NCBI GenBank assembly: GCA_015350385.1
Contig: WNKI01000002.1
Location: 146,622 to 210,621 of the forward strand
Direction: 5' to 3'
Source: Aculops lycopersici
Lineage: Eukaryota > Arthropoda > Arachnida > Trombidiformes > Eriophyidae
Length of the DNA stretch: 64,000 nucleotides
The position numbers and the translations under genes were made by a program. This document shows, in pieces, positions 20,496 to 32,000 of the stretch. Within the stretch, counting starts at the first letter, position 1. Every line of letters begins with the position of its first letter. The notes below the pieces were generated by a model. It was not told the origin of the DNA. It ran no database searches and saw only the letters and a list, made by a program, of their open reading frames with translations.

Positions 20496-22979
20496 GTAGG
20501 ACGATGGTCAATTTAATTTCAAGAGAAAATTTGGTCGCGTCCACTAGCTTGGCGACCAGGTTAGTTTGGTCACTTTTGTTATATTTATAATATAAAATTT
20601 ACCCTCAACCAGCTTCACTTAGTGAAATTAATAATACTTATTATATTTAGTTTGTTTAGTGGAAGTGGTAGTGGTAGCTTTGGTTTCCCTTATCTAGTTT
20701 CTTCTTGTTAGACTTTGGTCTATTTACTCCAAGGAGATATGGCCAAGCGTAATCTCAGTTGCCATCATTTGCCTACCATTGCCATTGCCACTGCCACTGC
20801 CACTCTCTTCCTTACCTTCTTCCTTCCCCTCCTCCGTTCGCAGGCACTAGAGATCGCATATTCTCTTTCGCCTTCTAGTATAGTAGGCAGCGACTACCTG
20901 TTGCTATTGGTGGTAGTGTTGTTGTTGTTGGTTGCTGGTTGCTGCTACTCTCTAGTGTATCTTGCAAGGAGCGACAGAGTGCCGCGCACACAAACATACA
21001 GGACACACTGGCGTCAGTCAGACAGGTTGGCGGGCGGCAGCAGTAGAGAAAACTTTAAGGAATCTCAAGGTAGCCAGTGGGTTGGCACAAGCGAGCCAAC
21101 TTGCATTGAGTTTACCTGCCAGCTAGCTTGCTCTTTTGCGCCCTGCCCAGCGACAGCTCTTATCGTCGTCGTCGTTGTCGACATCGTCACCGACATTCAA
21201 GCTAGTGTGAGTATGTGTTGTTTGTATGAGTTCTTCTCTCGTTAGCCTAACGTTATTGTAGTCACTAGTTGACTCAACCCCCTTAAGGAGTAAGCGGAAC
21301 ACACGAATACATTGGCAGTGAAAGAGAGTGAGCAGTTTTCTAGGTTTAACTAGCCGGCGCCAATTTAGACCGCACAGCTTACGTTGTCATGTCGCTAGTT
21401 GCTTGGTTAGCTAGCTCAGTAAACTGACTGTCTTGTATGAGTTTGTTTCGTTCAAATCACTTTCTCTTCCTCCCTCAACTAACACGGGTTTGTGATTGGT
21501 GCTACAAAGCAAAGAGCTGGTAGCAAGAGAAGAGAAGAGGAGAGAAAACCTGTTTGACCCAGCAGCCAGTAGGAATAACCTAGTGCCAGTTGGTCTTGGT
21601 GGTGGTGAGTTGTTTGTGTGGTGTCTATCCAAGTTAATAATTTAGTCTTCTGTTTGTATATTACTTTTTGTGCGTGAATTTTTAGGCCTTGGCTCGCGGA
21701 GGATCTAGCTGGTGAGCTAAGTTGAGTTAGAGAAAGATTTGAGACTCGTTCGTCAATGTTGCAACTAATCGACACAAAAGGTGGAGGTTTTACTTTTTGT
21801 GCCTCCTTTTTTCTTGGTTTCCGTTGTAGTTGTCGCCAAATTCTTCGTCTTCCTATTTGTAACTAGTAACGGGCCCATCGATGAGTCACCGCCTGCTTGG
21901 CGTCATTTGCAATCGACGATGCTCTTAGGTTGCGTACTTTTCGCGTAGATTACCTCTTTTATCGAATGGAAGTTTTCCCTCATGTCAATTGAACTTACAA
22001 GTGAAACTCTACCCATCACAGACAGGCAAACTTTTGTTTAAGAAGACCGATTTTCGTCTGCTTGTTAGTAAGTTAGCTAGCACGCCATTTGGATGCTGCT
22101 AACCAGACATATGGGAACTTCATGAGGAATTATAACATAACTTGCACTACTAAGCGAGAAGCCAGCTGACAGCCAGTTAGTCGTCATCATGTAAAAGTCA
22201 TCGTGTTACTGGCAATAACTATTTTAACTTTTGGAACAAACCAAGTGACAGAATCAACTTTCGACGAGCTAAATAAGAGTAAGCTACAGGCTTATTATTG
22301 CTGAATTGGCAAGCTAGCAAAAATGAACTCCACTTGTCGCGTCTTTGCTGCTGCATGTGCGGCGCACAGTGGCAGTAAAAATAGGCATCTGGCTAAATGT
22401 ACACACAACTTCCGAAGCGCGCTAATTTCTGTAATTCCTCATTGATTTTCCTATGAAATTTGCACTCATCGGGCGTCACCAACTACAGTGCGCAACACAA
22501 CAAACTTGCATTCTCTCGCTCTCTGTGTGCGTTACACTGCTGTGTCGTTTCTACCCTCGGAGTCACTCCGTTCTAAAAATTGACGTTTCGCTCGCTTGTT
22601 CGCTCCCTCTCTTCGGTCCACCGTATATCATTCTCATTCAATTGCATGAATGTCCATGTAGTTGTGATTATTTATATTGATCGTCATCATAAAGAATATT
22701 AGGTCCTTTATTATTTATTTGCAACAAATCCATCAGTGATCATACACAAACTCTATCTAGGCAACTATAACTAATTTTTGCTAGCAAGCAGACGCAATTA
22801 TATCTTGCAAATGTTTTGTCCAAAAGAAGAGAACATTCAGAATTGATTGTTTACAAATCATCTATTGAGGTATCATCATCTCTTATATTATAATTATCAT
22901 TATAATAATCTCACAACCCATATCATCATCTGGGAACTTTATTTCCACCAAGTTATACCGCTATCATTAATCAGTAGAA
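20496..22979. other. 2.5-kb divergent gap between NUDT19 and ArfGAP2/3
   Basis: I see no convincing gene. Open frames at 20715-21245 (176 residues, Leu/Val/Thr-biased), 21411-21775 and 22453-22680 lack family likeness and have simple composition. Stretches rich in GCTAGC-type words and short TG-rich runs occur. It presumably contains both promoters and untranslated exons of ArfGAP2/3. Confidence 0.5.
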
Positions 22980-24260
22980 ATGGAAATTGTTCCTCACGAT
23001 GAATTAAAGAGTGCAATGGCCAAGCTAAAGGCTTTGCCAACCAACAAGTCCTGCTTCGATTGTGGCAATAAATCCGCCTTGTGGGCCAGTGTCAGCTATG
23101 GAGTATTCCTTTGCATCGACTGTTCAGCAATTCACAGATCATTAGGCGTTCATATCTCATTTATTAGATCAATAACATTGGACACAAATTGGACGCAAGC
23201 TCAACTAAAGGCCATGCAATTGGGCGGTAACGCAAATGCCTCCGCCTTCTTCAAATCTAATGGCTGCGATACTAATGAAGTTCAACAGAAGTACAAGTCA
23301 CGTGCTGCATCGTTGTATAAAGCAAAATTAGCTCAGCTCGTCAATGGAGAGAAGGAATCACCTGTTCCCGAGGAGAACGAAACAAACGAGACCAGGAGCT
23401 CATCAAACAACAACACTGATAGTGATAAGAAAGCCGAGCCAGAGGCCAAGCAGCCTGAAGTAGAGAAAAAAATCGCTGTCCAAAAATATAATGCCCCAAG
23501 TAGTAATCCAGCAAACAATAGACACATCAGACCTCGACAGAATAACCTTATCAAATCCAGACTAGCTCACATGGCTGCCAGAGCCAACCAACCTGCGGAG
23601 CAGGTTCGCGAGAAGGAGGCTGAGACCAAGAAGTCTGGCCGTCAACTATCGGATTCAGATGATTCAAGTTTTGAGGATGCTTCCAATGTTGAAGTTATCA
23701 TGTCCTACAGCTCATCTGGAGTTAAGAGAGAGAGGGCGCCTGTCAAGAAGAAGGTTGACTCCGATGAGGAGGCAGAGAAGAGCTCGGCCGATGTTATTGC
23801 AACCTATTGTTCGTGGAGAGACGATAGAAAGTCGGTGACCGCAGAGGCAAGCACAAGCAAGAAGACAGAATCTCTGAGTTCGAGAGAGGCGACAAAGTCA
23901 ACTAATAGATCGAGCTACGGAAGTAGAGACGACAACACTCGATTTGACAAGGCAAAGGCGATCTCCTCGGACCAATACTTCGACAAGGAGAGAGCTGCCG
24001 AGGACAAGGATAGATTTCGTGTTGGTAGATTTTCCGGTTCAGCTGCAATCAGTAGCGACGACTTCTTCGATAGACCACAACAAATTCCAACCGGCTACTC
24101 AGCTGTCATGAACAATGCCAATCTGAACGATGTCAAGGATTATGTTAGAGATGGTGTCAAGAGTGTTGCCGAGAGATTCTCTTCACTCACGACGAGAGTT
24201 ATAGATTCCATTAATTACGGTGAGATAGGTAGGGACTGGAATAGAGACGAGTTGAATTAA
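22980..24260 (+). CDS. ADP-ribosylation factor GTPase-activating protein, ArfGAP2/3 type
   Basis: 426 residues, one exon. It stimulates GTP hydrolysis on Arf1 at Golgi COPI coats. The ArfGAP domain (about residues 10-125) has the zinc finger C-x2-C-x16-C-x2-C (CFDC...CIDC) and the catalytic arginine in [13 protein letters not shown]. The remainder is polar and Lys/Glu/Ser-rich, and carries the Glo3-type motif repeats characteristic of ArfGAP2/3: [10 protein letters not shown] at about 337 and ISSDDFFDR at about 362, followed by a C-terminal amphipathic segment. Shorter than human ArfGAP2/3 (about 520). Family call is strong. Confidence 0.92.
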   Translation: MEIVPHDELKSAMAKLKALPTNKSCFDCGNKSALWASVSYGVFLCIDCSAIHRSLGVHISFIRSITLDTNWTQAQLKAMQLGGNANASAFFKSNGCDTNEVQQKYKSRAASLYKAKLAQLVNGEKESPVPEENETNETRSSSNNNTDSDKKAEPEAKQPEVEKKIAVQKYNAPSSNPANNRHIRPRQNNLIKSRLAHMAARANQPAEQVREKEAETKKSGRQLSDSDDSSFEDASNVEVIMSYSSSGVKRERAPVKKKVDSDEEAEKSSADVIATYCSWRDDRKSVTAEASTSKKTESLSSREATKSTNRSSYGSRDDNTRFDKAKAISSDQYFDKERAAEDKDRFRVGRFSGSAAISSDDFFDRPQQIPTGYSAVMNNANLNDVKDYVRDGVKSVAERFSSLTTRVIDSINYGEIGRDWNRDELN

Positions 24261-24569
24261 AATCATCATGTCACCGAATAACACCTTGCATATGTCAATA
24301 AGCACCCCATGTTTGTGCATGGAAACAAAAAATTTATGTCAGCTTACAATGAATTAAAATAGGTTAACCAGTAGAATCTCGTCGAATATTGTATTATTTC
24401 CAACAATGAGGTTTTGATCTGAACATTGGCGCGCGGCGCGCTCGTTAGTTGCTCACCTCGTGTTCAATAGCATAGCGTTCCTTTTTGAACGTCAGTGTGT
24501 TCTCGGATCTTGTCCGATACACATCTGGAACAGATACACCTTATTTCTGCTATTGATCTTATTTGATTG

Positions 24570-24912
24570 ATGTCTTGTGTCTCTGATACAGACTATCAAG
24601 ATGATGACAACGGAGTGCATTGGATGGAAGCAATTCCAGATGACCATAGTTGGAATATTGGTGTGAGAAGAACCGAAAATGATGTAAAGCAAACGGATAT
24701 TCGAACCATGACACTTGGACTTATCCTCTTGGCATGGTGATGACAATATCTAAACTACACACTACAAACTTTCTGATTCGGCTACCTTCACTACCACAGT
24801 TCATGAACTATGTCAGAAATTTATGAGATTGTGTGATGAACTGGAGGTCGCCGCGAATTGTTTGCCCTATACTCCAGAGTCTTATCTCAGGAGTTCAGCG
24901 ACACAGGCATGA
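24570..24912 (+). CDS. Tentative small two-exon gene, 67 residues, unrecognised
   Basis: Reading-frame pattern suggests exon 1 24570-24660 (ATG, MSCVSDTDYQDDDNG), a 5' splice site GTGTGAG at 24661, an acceptor CTACCACAG ending at 24799, and exon 2 24800-24912 (VHELCQKFMRLCDELEVAA…SSATQA, TGA), joined in phase 1. The intron would be 139 bp. The joined product has an acidic, Trp-containing N-terminal half and an amphipathic helical C-terminal half. Alternatively exon 1 alone reads on to a 56-residue frame ending at 24740. I do not recognise it; the case rests on composition and splice signals only. Confidence 0.28.
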
Positions 24913-25287
24913 GTACACCTGAAATTACAATGAAGTGTTGATTCCATTTTGAAACTAAATAACGCATTATAATAGCTAGCAAGTTTTCCATACTTGCGAC
25001 TCGATATGATTGCAATCAGCTGATCCAGCCGAGTTCTGAGGATCAGATAAAAATTTGACGTAGGCCTCTAATTTCGGGCGCGTTGTATCGTGTAAGCTTT
25101 GCGTGCATTTTCGTGGCAAGCACTTGTTATTAGTGACAGTCAGTGAGTCGCACAACAATATTTGACATCAATCTCTCTTGAAAACAAAACAACAGATCAA
25201 GTATCAATGTTTAATATTTGCACCAGGATACTTTTATAATTTTATTTCATCTCTCAAGGGAAGAAGGAAGAAAGAATCGGCGAAAAA
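24913..25287. other. Gap upstream of the VAMP gene
   Basis: 375 bp with no supported gene; presumably the promoter and 5' UTR of the VAMP gene. The 60-residue minus-strand frame at 24976-25158 has no family likeness. Confidence 0.5.
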
Positions 25288-25623
25288 ATGGACGTAGAAG
25301 CAGGAGGTAGCTCCTACCAAAATGGTGAGGCCCAACAAAACCAGTTGCCAGGACAAGGCAAGATCGAAGAGCTACAAAATGACGTTAGCCAGCTCACTAG
25401 CGTGATGCAATCGAATATAAACAAAGTATTGGAGAGAGGTGATCGAATGGACACCCTTAATGAGAGAAGTGAACTGCTATCAAATCGAGCCAACGAGTTT
25501 AGGATAAACTCCCGGACAATAAGAAGAAAGTTTTGGTGGCAAAATATGCGATTCAAATTATTAATCGGATTTGTTGTGCTCGCCTTGGTTGTTGTTATCA
25601 TCTACTCGATTACATCGAAGTAA
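25288..25623 (+). CDS. R-SNARE, VAMP8/VAMP4-like
   Basis: 111 residues with the layout of a brevin: short polar N-terminus (1-27), one SNARE motif (about 28-88) with the zero-layer arginine in KVLERGDRMD, a juxtamembrane basic/Trp stretch (RRKFWWQNMRFK), and a C-terminal membrane anchor (about 93-109). It would form trans-SNARE complexes for endosomal or Golgi vesicle fusion. The ...KFWWQN linker resembles VAMP8, while VLERGDRMD resembles VAMP4 and VAMP8 equally; there is no longin domain, so it is not VAMP7. Single exon, complete. Confidence 0.9.
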   Translation: MDVEAGGSSYQNGEAQQNQLPGQGKIEELQNDVSQLTSVMQSNINKVLERGDRMDTLNERSELLSNRANEFRINSRTIRRKFWWQNMRFKLLIGFVVLALVVVIIYSITSK

Positions 25624-26055
25624 GTTGACTGAGAAACTCGAATAATTCCTACGGATCTCCACAGTAAAATTGTTATCATCAATCAAAGAATATAACTCGC
25701 GGAGTCGATATCTTAAACAGCTGTGAACTCGTGTAGATTCATTGGACTTGAATCTGTAGGTCATCACAATATCAGGTGTGAAAGGCACTAACATTCACCT
25801 TCCGAGATATACTTATCAACTGTGTTATCGATAAAAAGTCTTTACTCCTGACTAAACGGTATTGATACCAAGATCAGAGTTGAGAGCAGGGCAAAAGCTC
25901 GTCGCTTGGCGAGACTCTTAAGGCCTCACCTGATAATGATTTAAAACTAAGGAAAGTGAATCAGGATTGTTGTGTGGGATTGCTGTTGTGGTGGCCAATC
26001 AATCGTATCCCTGTCGATTTAATCGTAAAAGTGGCGAGTTGGAAAGTGATTCAAT
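25624..26055. other. Gap between convergent VAMP and the giant disordered-protein gene
   Basis: About 430 bp holding the facing 3' UTRs. No repeats or coding signal stand out. Confidence 0.5.
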
Positions 26056-29000
26056 CTAATTTTGTTTTGCCTGTTTCCTTTGCAACCTCCTAAGTCGTCG
26101 AGTCTCTACATCTCGAGCTATCAATTTGTCCACTAGACAACAGTGGCTACACTGGCACCTGGGCGCCAGCTGCCAATTGAGTAGACTACCTGTTGAGATG
26201 TTCAGGTTTTCCTTGTCTCGCCTGCGTAACAGCTTCCGTTGTGTCATCTCGACAAGTAGTCTCCCAATGGGACTCCTGACTTTCCTCTCTCGTTGGCCAG
26301 CAATCGCCCCCGCTGATCTCGTTGCCCCTCCGGCTGATGATCTGCCTTTGCTTTGGGGTGAAAGTTTTTTGACTAGAAACTTGTCCATAAAGTCGGGATG
26401 CTCATTCTCAATGAAATCACCTGCAGCTAAATCAACATCATTATCGAATTTGCAATCCAGATTGCTCAAATCCCGATCGTTAGGGTTAAAGAAATCATTT
26501 GTATCCTCAAGTCCAGTGGCTCCTCGCGTCTCTTTGCGACTGCCACTTTTTTGCAGGTATTTCGATGCCAAATTAGTTTTATGTTGGCCATTACGCTGGA
26601 GTAGCAGCAATCGTCGTCTTCGCCGCTGACCGACGGATGCAATTAGTTCCCTTTGCATAGCTTGCAATTGACTCAACGTTGCCGAGACCCTCCTCCTGCT
26701 TCTCCTGTAACTACCGTGATGATTATAATAACCTACTTGGCGCCTACTACCAAACAAACTAGTCCTAAGGCTGTTAGTCTTGCCATTGCTACAGGTGCTA
26801 CTGAGGTGTACAAGTCGCCTTTTACTTGTCCTTTGCCCAAGTGTCGCTTTATTCCATGGCGACAAGAATTTGTATTTCATCCTACCATCTCGTCTTTCGG
26901 TGGTAGCGGCAACAGCAGCAGCAGCATTAGTATCATGTAGCTCGAGCTCAAAGTCATCCTCGCCTTCGTTGAGGTCGTCGTTCTGTTCCAACTCAACATC
27001 CGGACGCGACAATCGCGCTGCCAAGTGTCCAAGATTCCTCCCTGTCCTTCTCCTATTCATCTCCATCTCCAACTCCCGGTTACGCAACAAAATTTTTGAG
27101 TGTCGGTGGCCGGGGAGTGATAGAAAGTCGCGTCCTAATTGTCTCTGCTCGCCCTGGTCGCCGGCCACTTGGCGCTCATGTTGTTGTCGCAGTAGCACCT
27201 GACGCTTAAGTTGTCTAATGAGTCTTCTTTGTTGCTCAGATGGCAATTCCGATCCCTCGTCCTGATTGTTGGGCGAGCGAAAGTTTTCTCCATGTGCATG
27301 TCTATGTTGGTGTCCATGTTTGTGGCGAGTACTGTGCCGATGACTCGAGTAGCAGCGATGGTCGCCGTCATGACTTCGGCTTCTTTGGCGCCGCCGCCGC
27401 CGCCGCACATCACGGCGACGATGATGATGATGGTTGCTGGCCAAGTGGCTGCAGTCGCCACTTGTTGACGGATCCCTTTGGTGGTGTTGGTGGTGATTAT
27501 GACCACAACTTCGGCTGCGACTACGACTGTGACTCTGACGACTCGACACCCTAAGCAAAACTGTTTTGCCAGCCGTATTGTGAGCCGCGAGATGGACGCA
27601 ACGCCGACAGACGCCACCTGACACCCTATGATGAATACGTCGCCTTCGAGTATGGGTGTGAGTGTGACGATGGTTTTGAGCACTCAACAAGTGACTGTGG
27701 TGCTGGTGGTGGTGTCGACTGCCACTTGCATTGCCGTGGTGATGATGTTGACGACAAAGTCGAGTACGATGTCGACCTGCGTCGTTGTCTTGGTCAACAG
27801 CTTCTGTAGCAAAGTAATTGCCATACTCTGCCAGTTCCGGTGGAGACTCACGTTGTTCCCTTTGCCTCGGCTGATGTCTCGCGGGACTTTGAACGTTCAA
27901 TTGCCTCCTGCCACCTGTAACAGCTTCTTCACCTCCTCCTCCTCTTCCTCTGGCACTAGCATTAGCATTAGCACTAGCGGTGCCAGTGGTAGTGGCGAAG
28001 TGTAACGAATGGCTATAATAATTATCTCCCTCTCGTCTTCGTGTGTTAGCTGATGCATCTCTCCTGTTTGTTGCGGCATGCAAATCGGAGTCCTGATGCT
28101 TGCCGCCTACAAGTCTAATGTTCCCGACAATTTGGTTAGACTGCGATTCACCTGTTGCTTTGAACTCGCGTTCCCGTAAATCATCATGCTGACCACTTTG
28201 ACTTCCACTGAGAGGCAACGCCGCATCCGTTGTAGCTTGTCTTTCTTCTTTAACCACATCCGGCGATTTGACTACATCCACAGGTTGCTCTTCATTTGCG
28301 TGCTGGCCGTTAATTAAGTTAGCCAACTGCCGTGCGCTTTCCCTCTCTTTAGTCGCATCACTTTGCTTTCCATTTCCGTTGCTGGTATTTGCGGTTGGAG
28401 TGGCAGTAGCCAGCGAGTCCGGCGACATCAACTCGCCAGCCTCATCCTCCTCCAACAAGCGCCATTTGAACCCCTCGGCTGCGGCACCGATCTCCGCCGA
28501 GACGCTCGGCCGCCCGTGACCGCCACGGGAACTGCGGCGGCCGTTAGACAACAGGTCGTCGGTTGTGCGACCAAGTTGAGTCAAGTGGCGCTGCTTCCGT
28601 CGGCGCCTCTGCTGGTGCCGTTCAAATTTGCGCCTCACTCTGGCAAGTCGGCGGCGCGACTTGCGGCTACTCCGGTGGCGCCTCAAATACTCCTCAGTCA
28701 GGCTGCCGGGTTCCTCGTTGTTGTTGTTGCTCTGAGTTGAGTTTGTGTCGTGCGAGCAGTCGTTACAACTGCACGGATTTGAGGAGCAACTTGTGCCTGT
28801 TGCTTCACTAATATGGCTGCAAACACTTGTTGCAGTAATAGGCGACGCAATACGGTAGCCGCGTTGGTGGCGGCGGCGTCGCTGCAATTGATGCGGTCGC
28901 ATAATCAAATTTGAACGCCCGTCCAGTGGGTTGCTATGCTTGTGATTGTGACCATTATTATTATTATTATTATTATTACTATTGTGTTTCTTGGTTGCTA

Positions 29001-32000
29001 TGTAAACAATCGTCTCGCTGCTGCAACAAGTGGAACAACAACAATCACTCGCGCAACTGCAACTTTCACTCTCAGTCTCCAGATCCTCTTCACCCGACGA
29101 GGCCACCAGAAGGTCCACGCCTAACCCGCTTGCCGCCCTATTGTTGGCACGCAACCACCCGCGCCGACCACCAGTTGATTCGTGCAGGTAGTTGACTCTA
29201 GAGCGTCGGCTATTGTGATGCAAGTGTCGTTCATGGTTTCGATTGGACTCGATAGAGCTACCAAATTGGGCGACGCAACTGGCGTTCGTGTCGCTCAATC
29301 GACTTTGAAGCAGGAGTTTCCGTTTCCGCTTGCTGCCACCGCTAATTCTGATAATTTTCTTACTTTGGATCTCATGATGGTGGCGCGATCTCAATGCTAC
29401 TCTATCTCCTCGCTTAAAGCAACCGGCACACGGACAACCCCGCCCATCCCACTGGGCGAGCGATGGGTCCAATTTGAATGTCGGCTGCTGCTTCTGACTT
29501 GTCGCTGATGCATTAAACTTGTTGCTGTTGCTGCTGCTGCTATTGTTGACTAGTGGTAATTGGCTTGGTGTTTGTTGCTCTTGGTTCAATTGCTGGTGAC
29601 GAGAATTGGACTTGGTTCTGGGATACTTTTGATCGGGCGAGAGGCAACGTGTTGATTGTTGTTGATGCTGCTGCTGCTGCTGCTGTCGTGTTTCATCATT
29701 GTTTGGCTGAGGCGAGTTTTCTAATGACATCGAGGGGACATCATAAATCGGCTCCACCTGTTGCCCGCTGATAGTTAAATTTCTCGTCGCATGTTCCCGC
29801 CAATTGCCTGCTGCCAACGACCCTCGACGAGAGGCTTCCGATGAGGCGCCACTAACTACACGCACCAACTTGGCAGTGGCCTCCACCATCGACGACTGAT
29901 CCTCATCAATTGGTCTTGCTTGTTGATTGATGCTGCTTCCGGTGGCTATGGATGTGGTCAAGTCTCGCGGGTCCAAGTTGAATATGGGGTCTAGCTCGGA
30001 GCGCGTCGTTATCGGCAAGATCAAATTGTCGCTTGTTGGCACTAATTGATAAAAGTTACTAGATTGCTTGGCGTGATTTTGGCTCCTGATTTTGTCGTAG
30101 CTAGCGAGCCAAGCATTCTGTTGCTGGCCACTACCGCTGAAGCCACTACCCGAGATCGAGGCACTAAACTTGGCCTCGTTCAACTTGCAATTGCAAACTC
30201 CCAATTTGCACAACTCCAACTCCGAAATTAACTCCTCCACTTCTCCACTTGAATCTTGTCTCTCTAACTTCACCTGTTGCTCTTGTCCACTGACTGATTT
30301 TGACTCGACAAATTCTCGTTGCCTACTGCTAGCTAAACCCATAATATTAACGCGATCTCTCGCCTCTCCAACGCCATAATCTCCCACAGCTCGGTGCTGC
30401 TCCTGATTCTTGGTCGTCGTCGTCGTCGTTGTGCTATCCCCTGGCTTCGGATGCAAGCTTAACTTTAGCTGCTCGAGCGAGGAATCCTCCGAGGAGTCGG
30501 TGGCTGTCACTCGGACGCCACAGGAAGAGGAGTTAGTGCTTCTCGAGGAGGATAGTAACGAGGAGGCCGAGGGTGAGTTGCTACTGCTACTAATGTTACT
30601 ATTGCAGTTGCTGTCTCTAAAGTTGCTGGTGCCACAATTTGCGCTTCGAAAATCGCCACCACTGCCGCCGTTGCCTGTCCCTCTCCGTTGGCCACCTAAG
30701 GAATGGACTCGGTTGTTGTGGTTGTGGTCGGCACCTCTGTCGGCGCAGCAGCCGGAGGAAGTCGACGAGGAGGATGAGATCTGGCGTTGGTTTGTTAATG
30801 CCGCTTCCTGTTGCTGGTTGGTCTCTTGATGATATTGATGTTGTTGTTGCGCTTTTGAACTTTGGGCGCCAAATTGAACGAATGACTCGCTAGATGAAAA
30901 GGCAAATGACGACGAGGAGGGCGAAGTGACACTAACCTCGTGGCCAGCGGACTTTGCCGAGTTACTGCTACTGCTGCTGCTACTTAAGCCGCCGCTGCAA
31001 AGTGGACAGTTTAACTCGACTACCTGAGCGCAATTGCATTCCAAGGGACACGGCGCGCTAGTGTCCAGCAATGCAACAAGTGGCCTCCTGTTTTGGTTAG
31101 CTAGGAGATTTGTTGTTCGAGTTGGAATATTCAAGTTGCTTTGACTCGAGCGCGAGGCACTGAAAGTGGACGACACTTCGAGCAAACTGTCGTGTTGGTC
31201 CGAGATGGAGGTGGCAATGGCAGTGGCAGTGGCGGTGGTGGTTGTTGCAGCATCAATTAAGTTGCGACTCGTAACAACGAGTGGCGTCGGCGGTGGTGGT
31301 TTTCGGTTGAAGCTATGACATTGACTCTGGCTTCTACTTTGACGATGATTATAATGACGAGCGTCGCAGTCGTTTAAATGGCGCGAGCCACTTGACTCGC
31401 CGCTGCCGCTGCCACCGCCACCGCCACCGTGAATTCCATTGAGCGATATGGACGCCAGGTAACTTTCGCTGGCTCTAGTTGCGTTTAAACCTCCATCTGT
31501 ATTTAAAACATCTGATACTCTGGGCGTCGGTGGCGTCAATTTCAAGTTGCGCGTAACTTTGAATTTGTATGAATTATCGCTAAGACTCTTATCTGATTCC
31601 TCCTCCTCCTCATCTTGCCCTCTTCTCTTCGCCTCGCTCCGGCGGCCGTCGAGTTTTAGCGAGTGCCGCTCAACTCTGGACTTCTCTCTTTGCTTGATGA
31701 GTCCACTGGATTTCTCAGTGCTATTTAGCGATAGGCGAGCCAGCGACTCTAGCAAGTGGCCCACCGACGACGAGGAAGAAGTCGAGGTGGAGGTTGAGGT
31801 TGAAGTGGAGCTTAAAGTTGAGTTGTGCTGCTGGATGCTCGTAGAGTCGCGTGGTGTCCTTAGTGGTGGACACGAGGTAACAAATTGACGCTTAATTGAG
31901 ACCTCCTCGTCTGGCAAACAAGAAGATGTTTCAGGTAAAAGTGGCGAGGTTTTAGTTTGCTTGGTGGCGGCTGATGCAGGCGCTGATCCTGGTGCAGCCG

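Noticed and set aside
20715..21245. 176-residue plus-strand frame with hydrophobic stretches
   Set aside because: Composition is Leu/Val/Thr-biased from repeats, and no family resemblance or splice partner was found.
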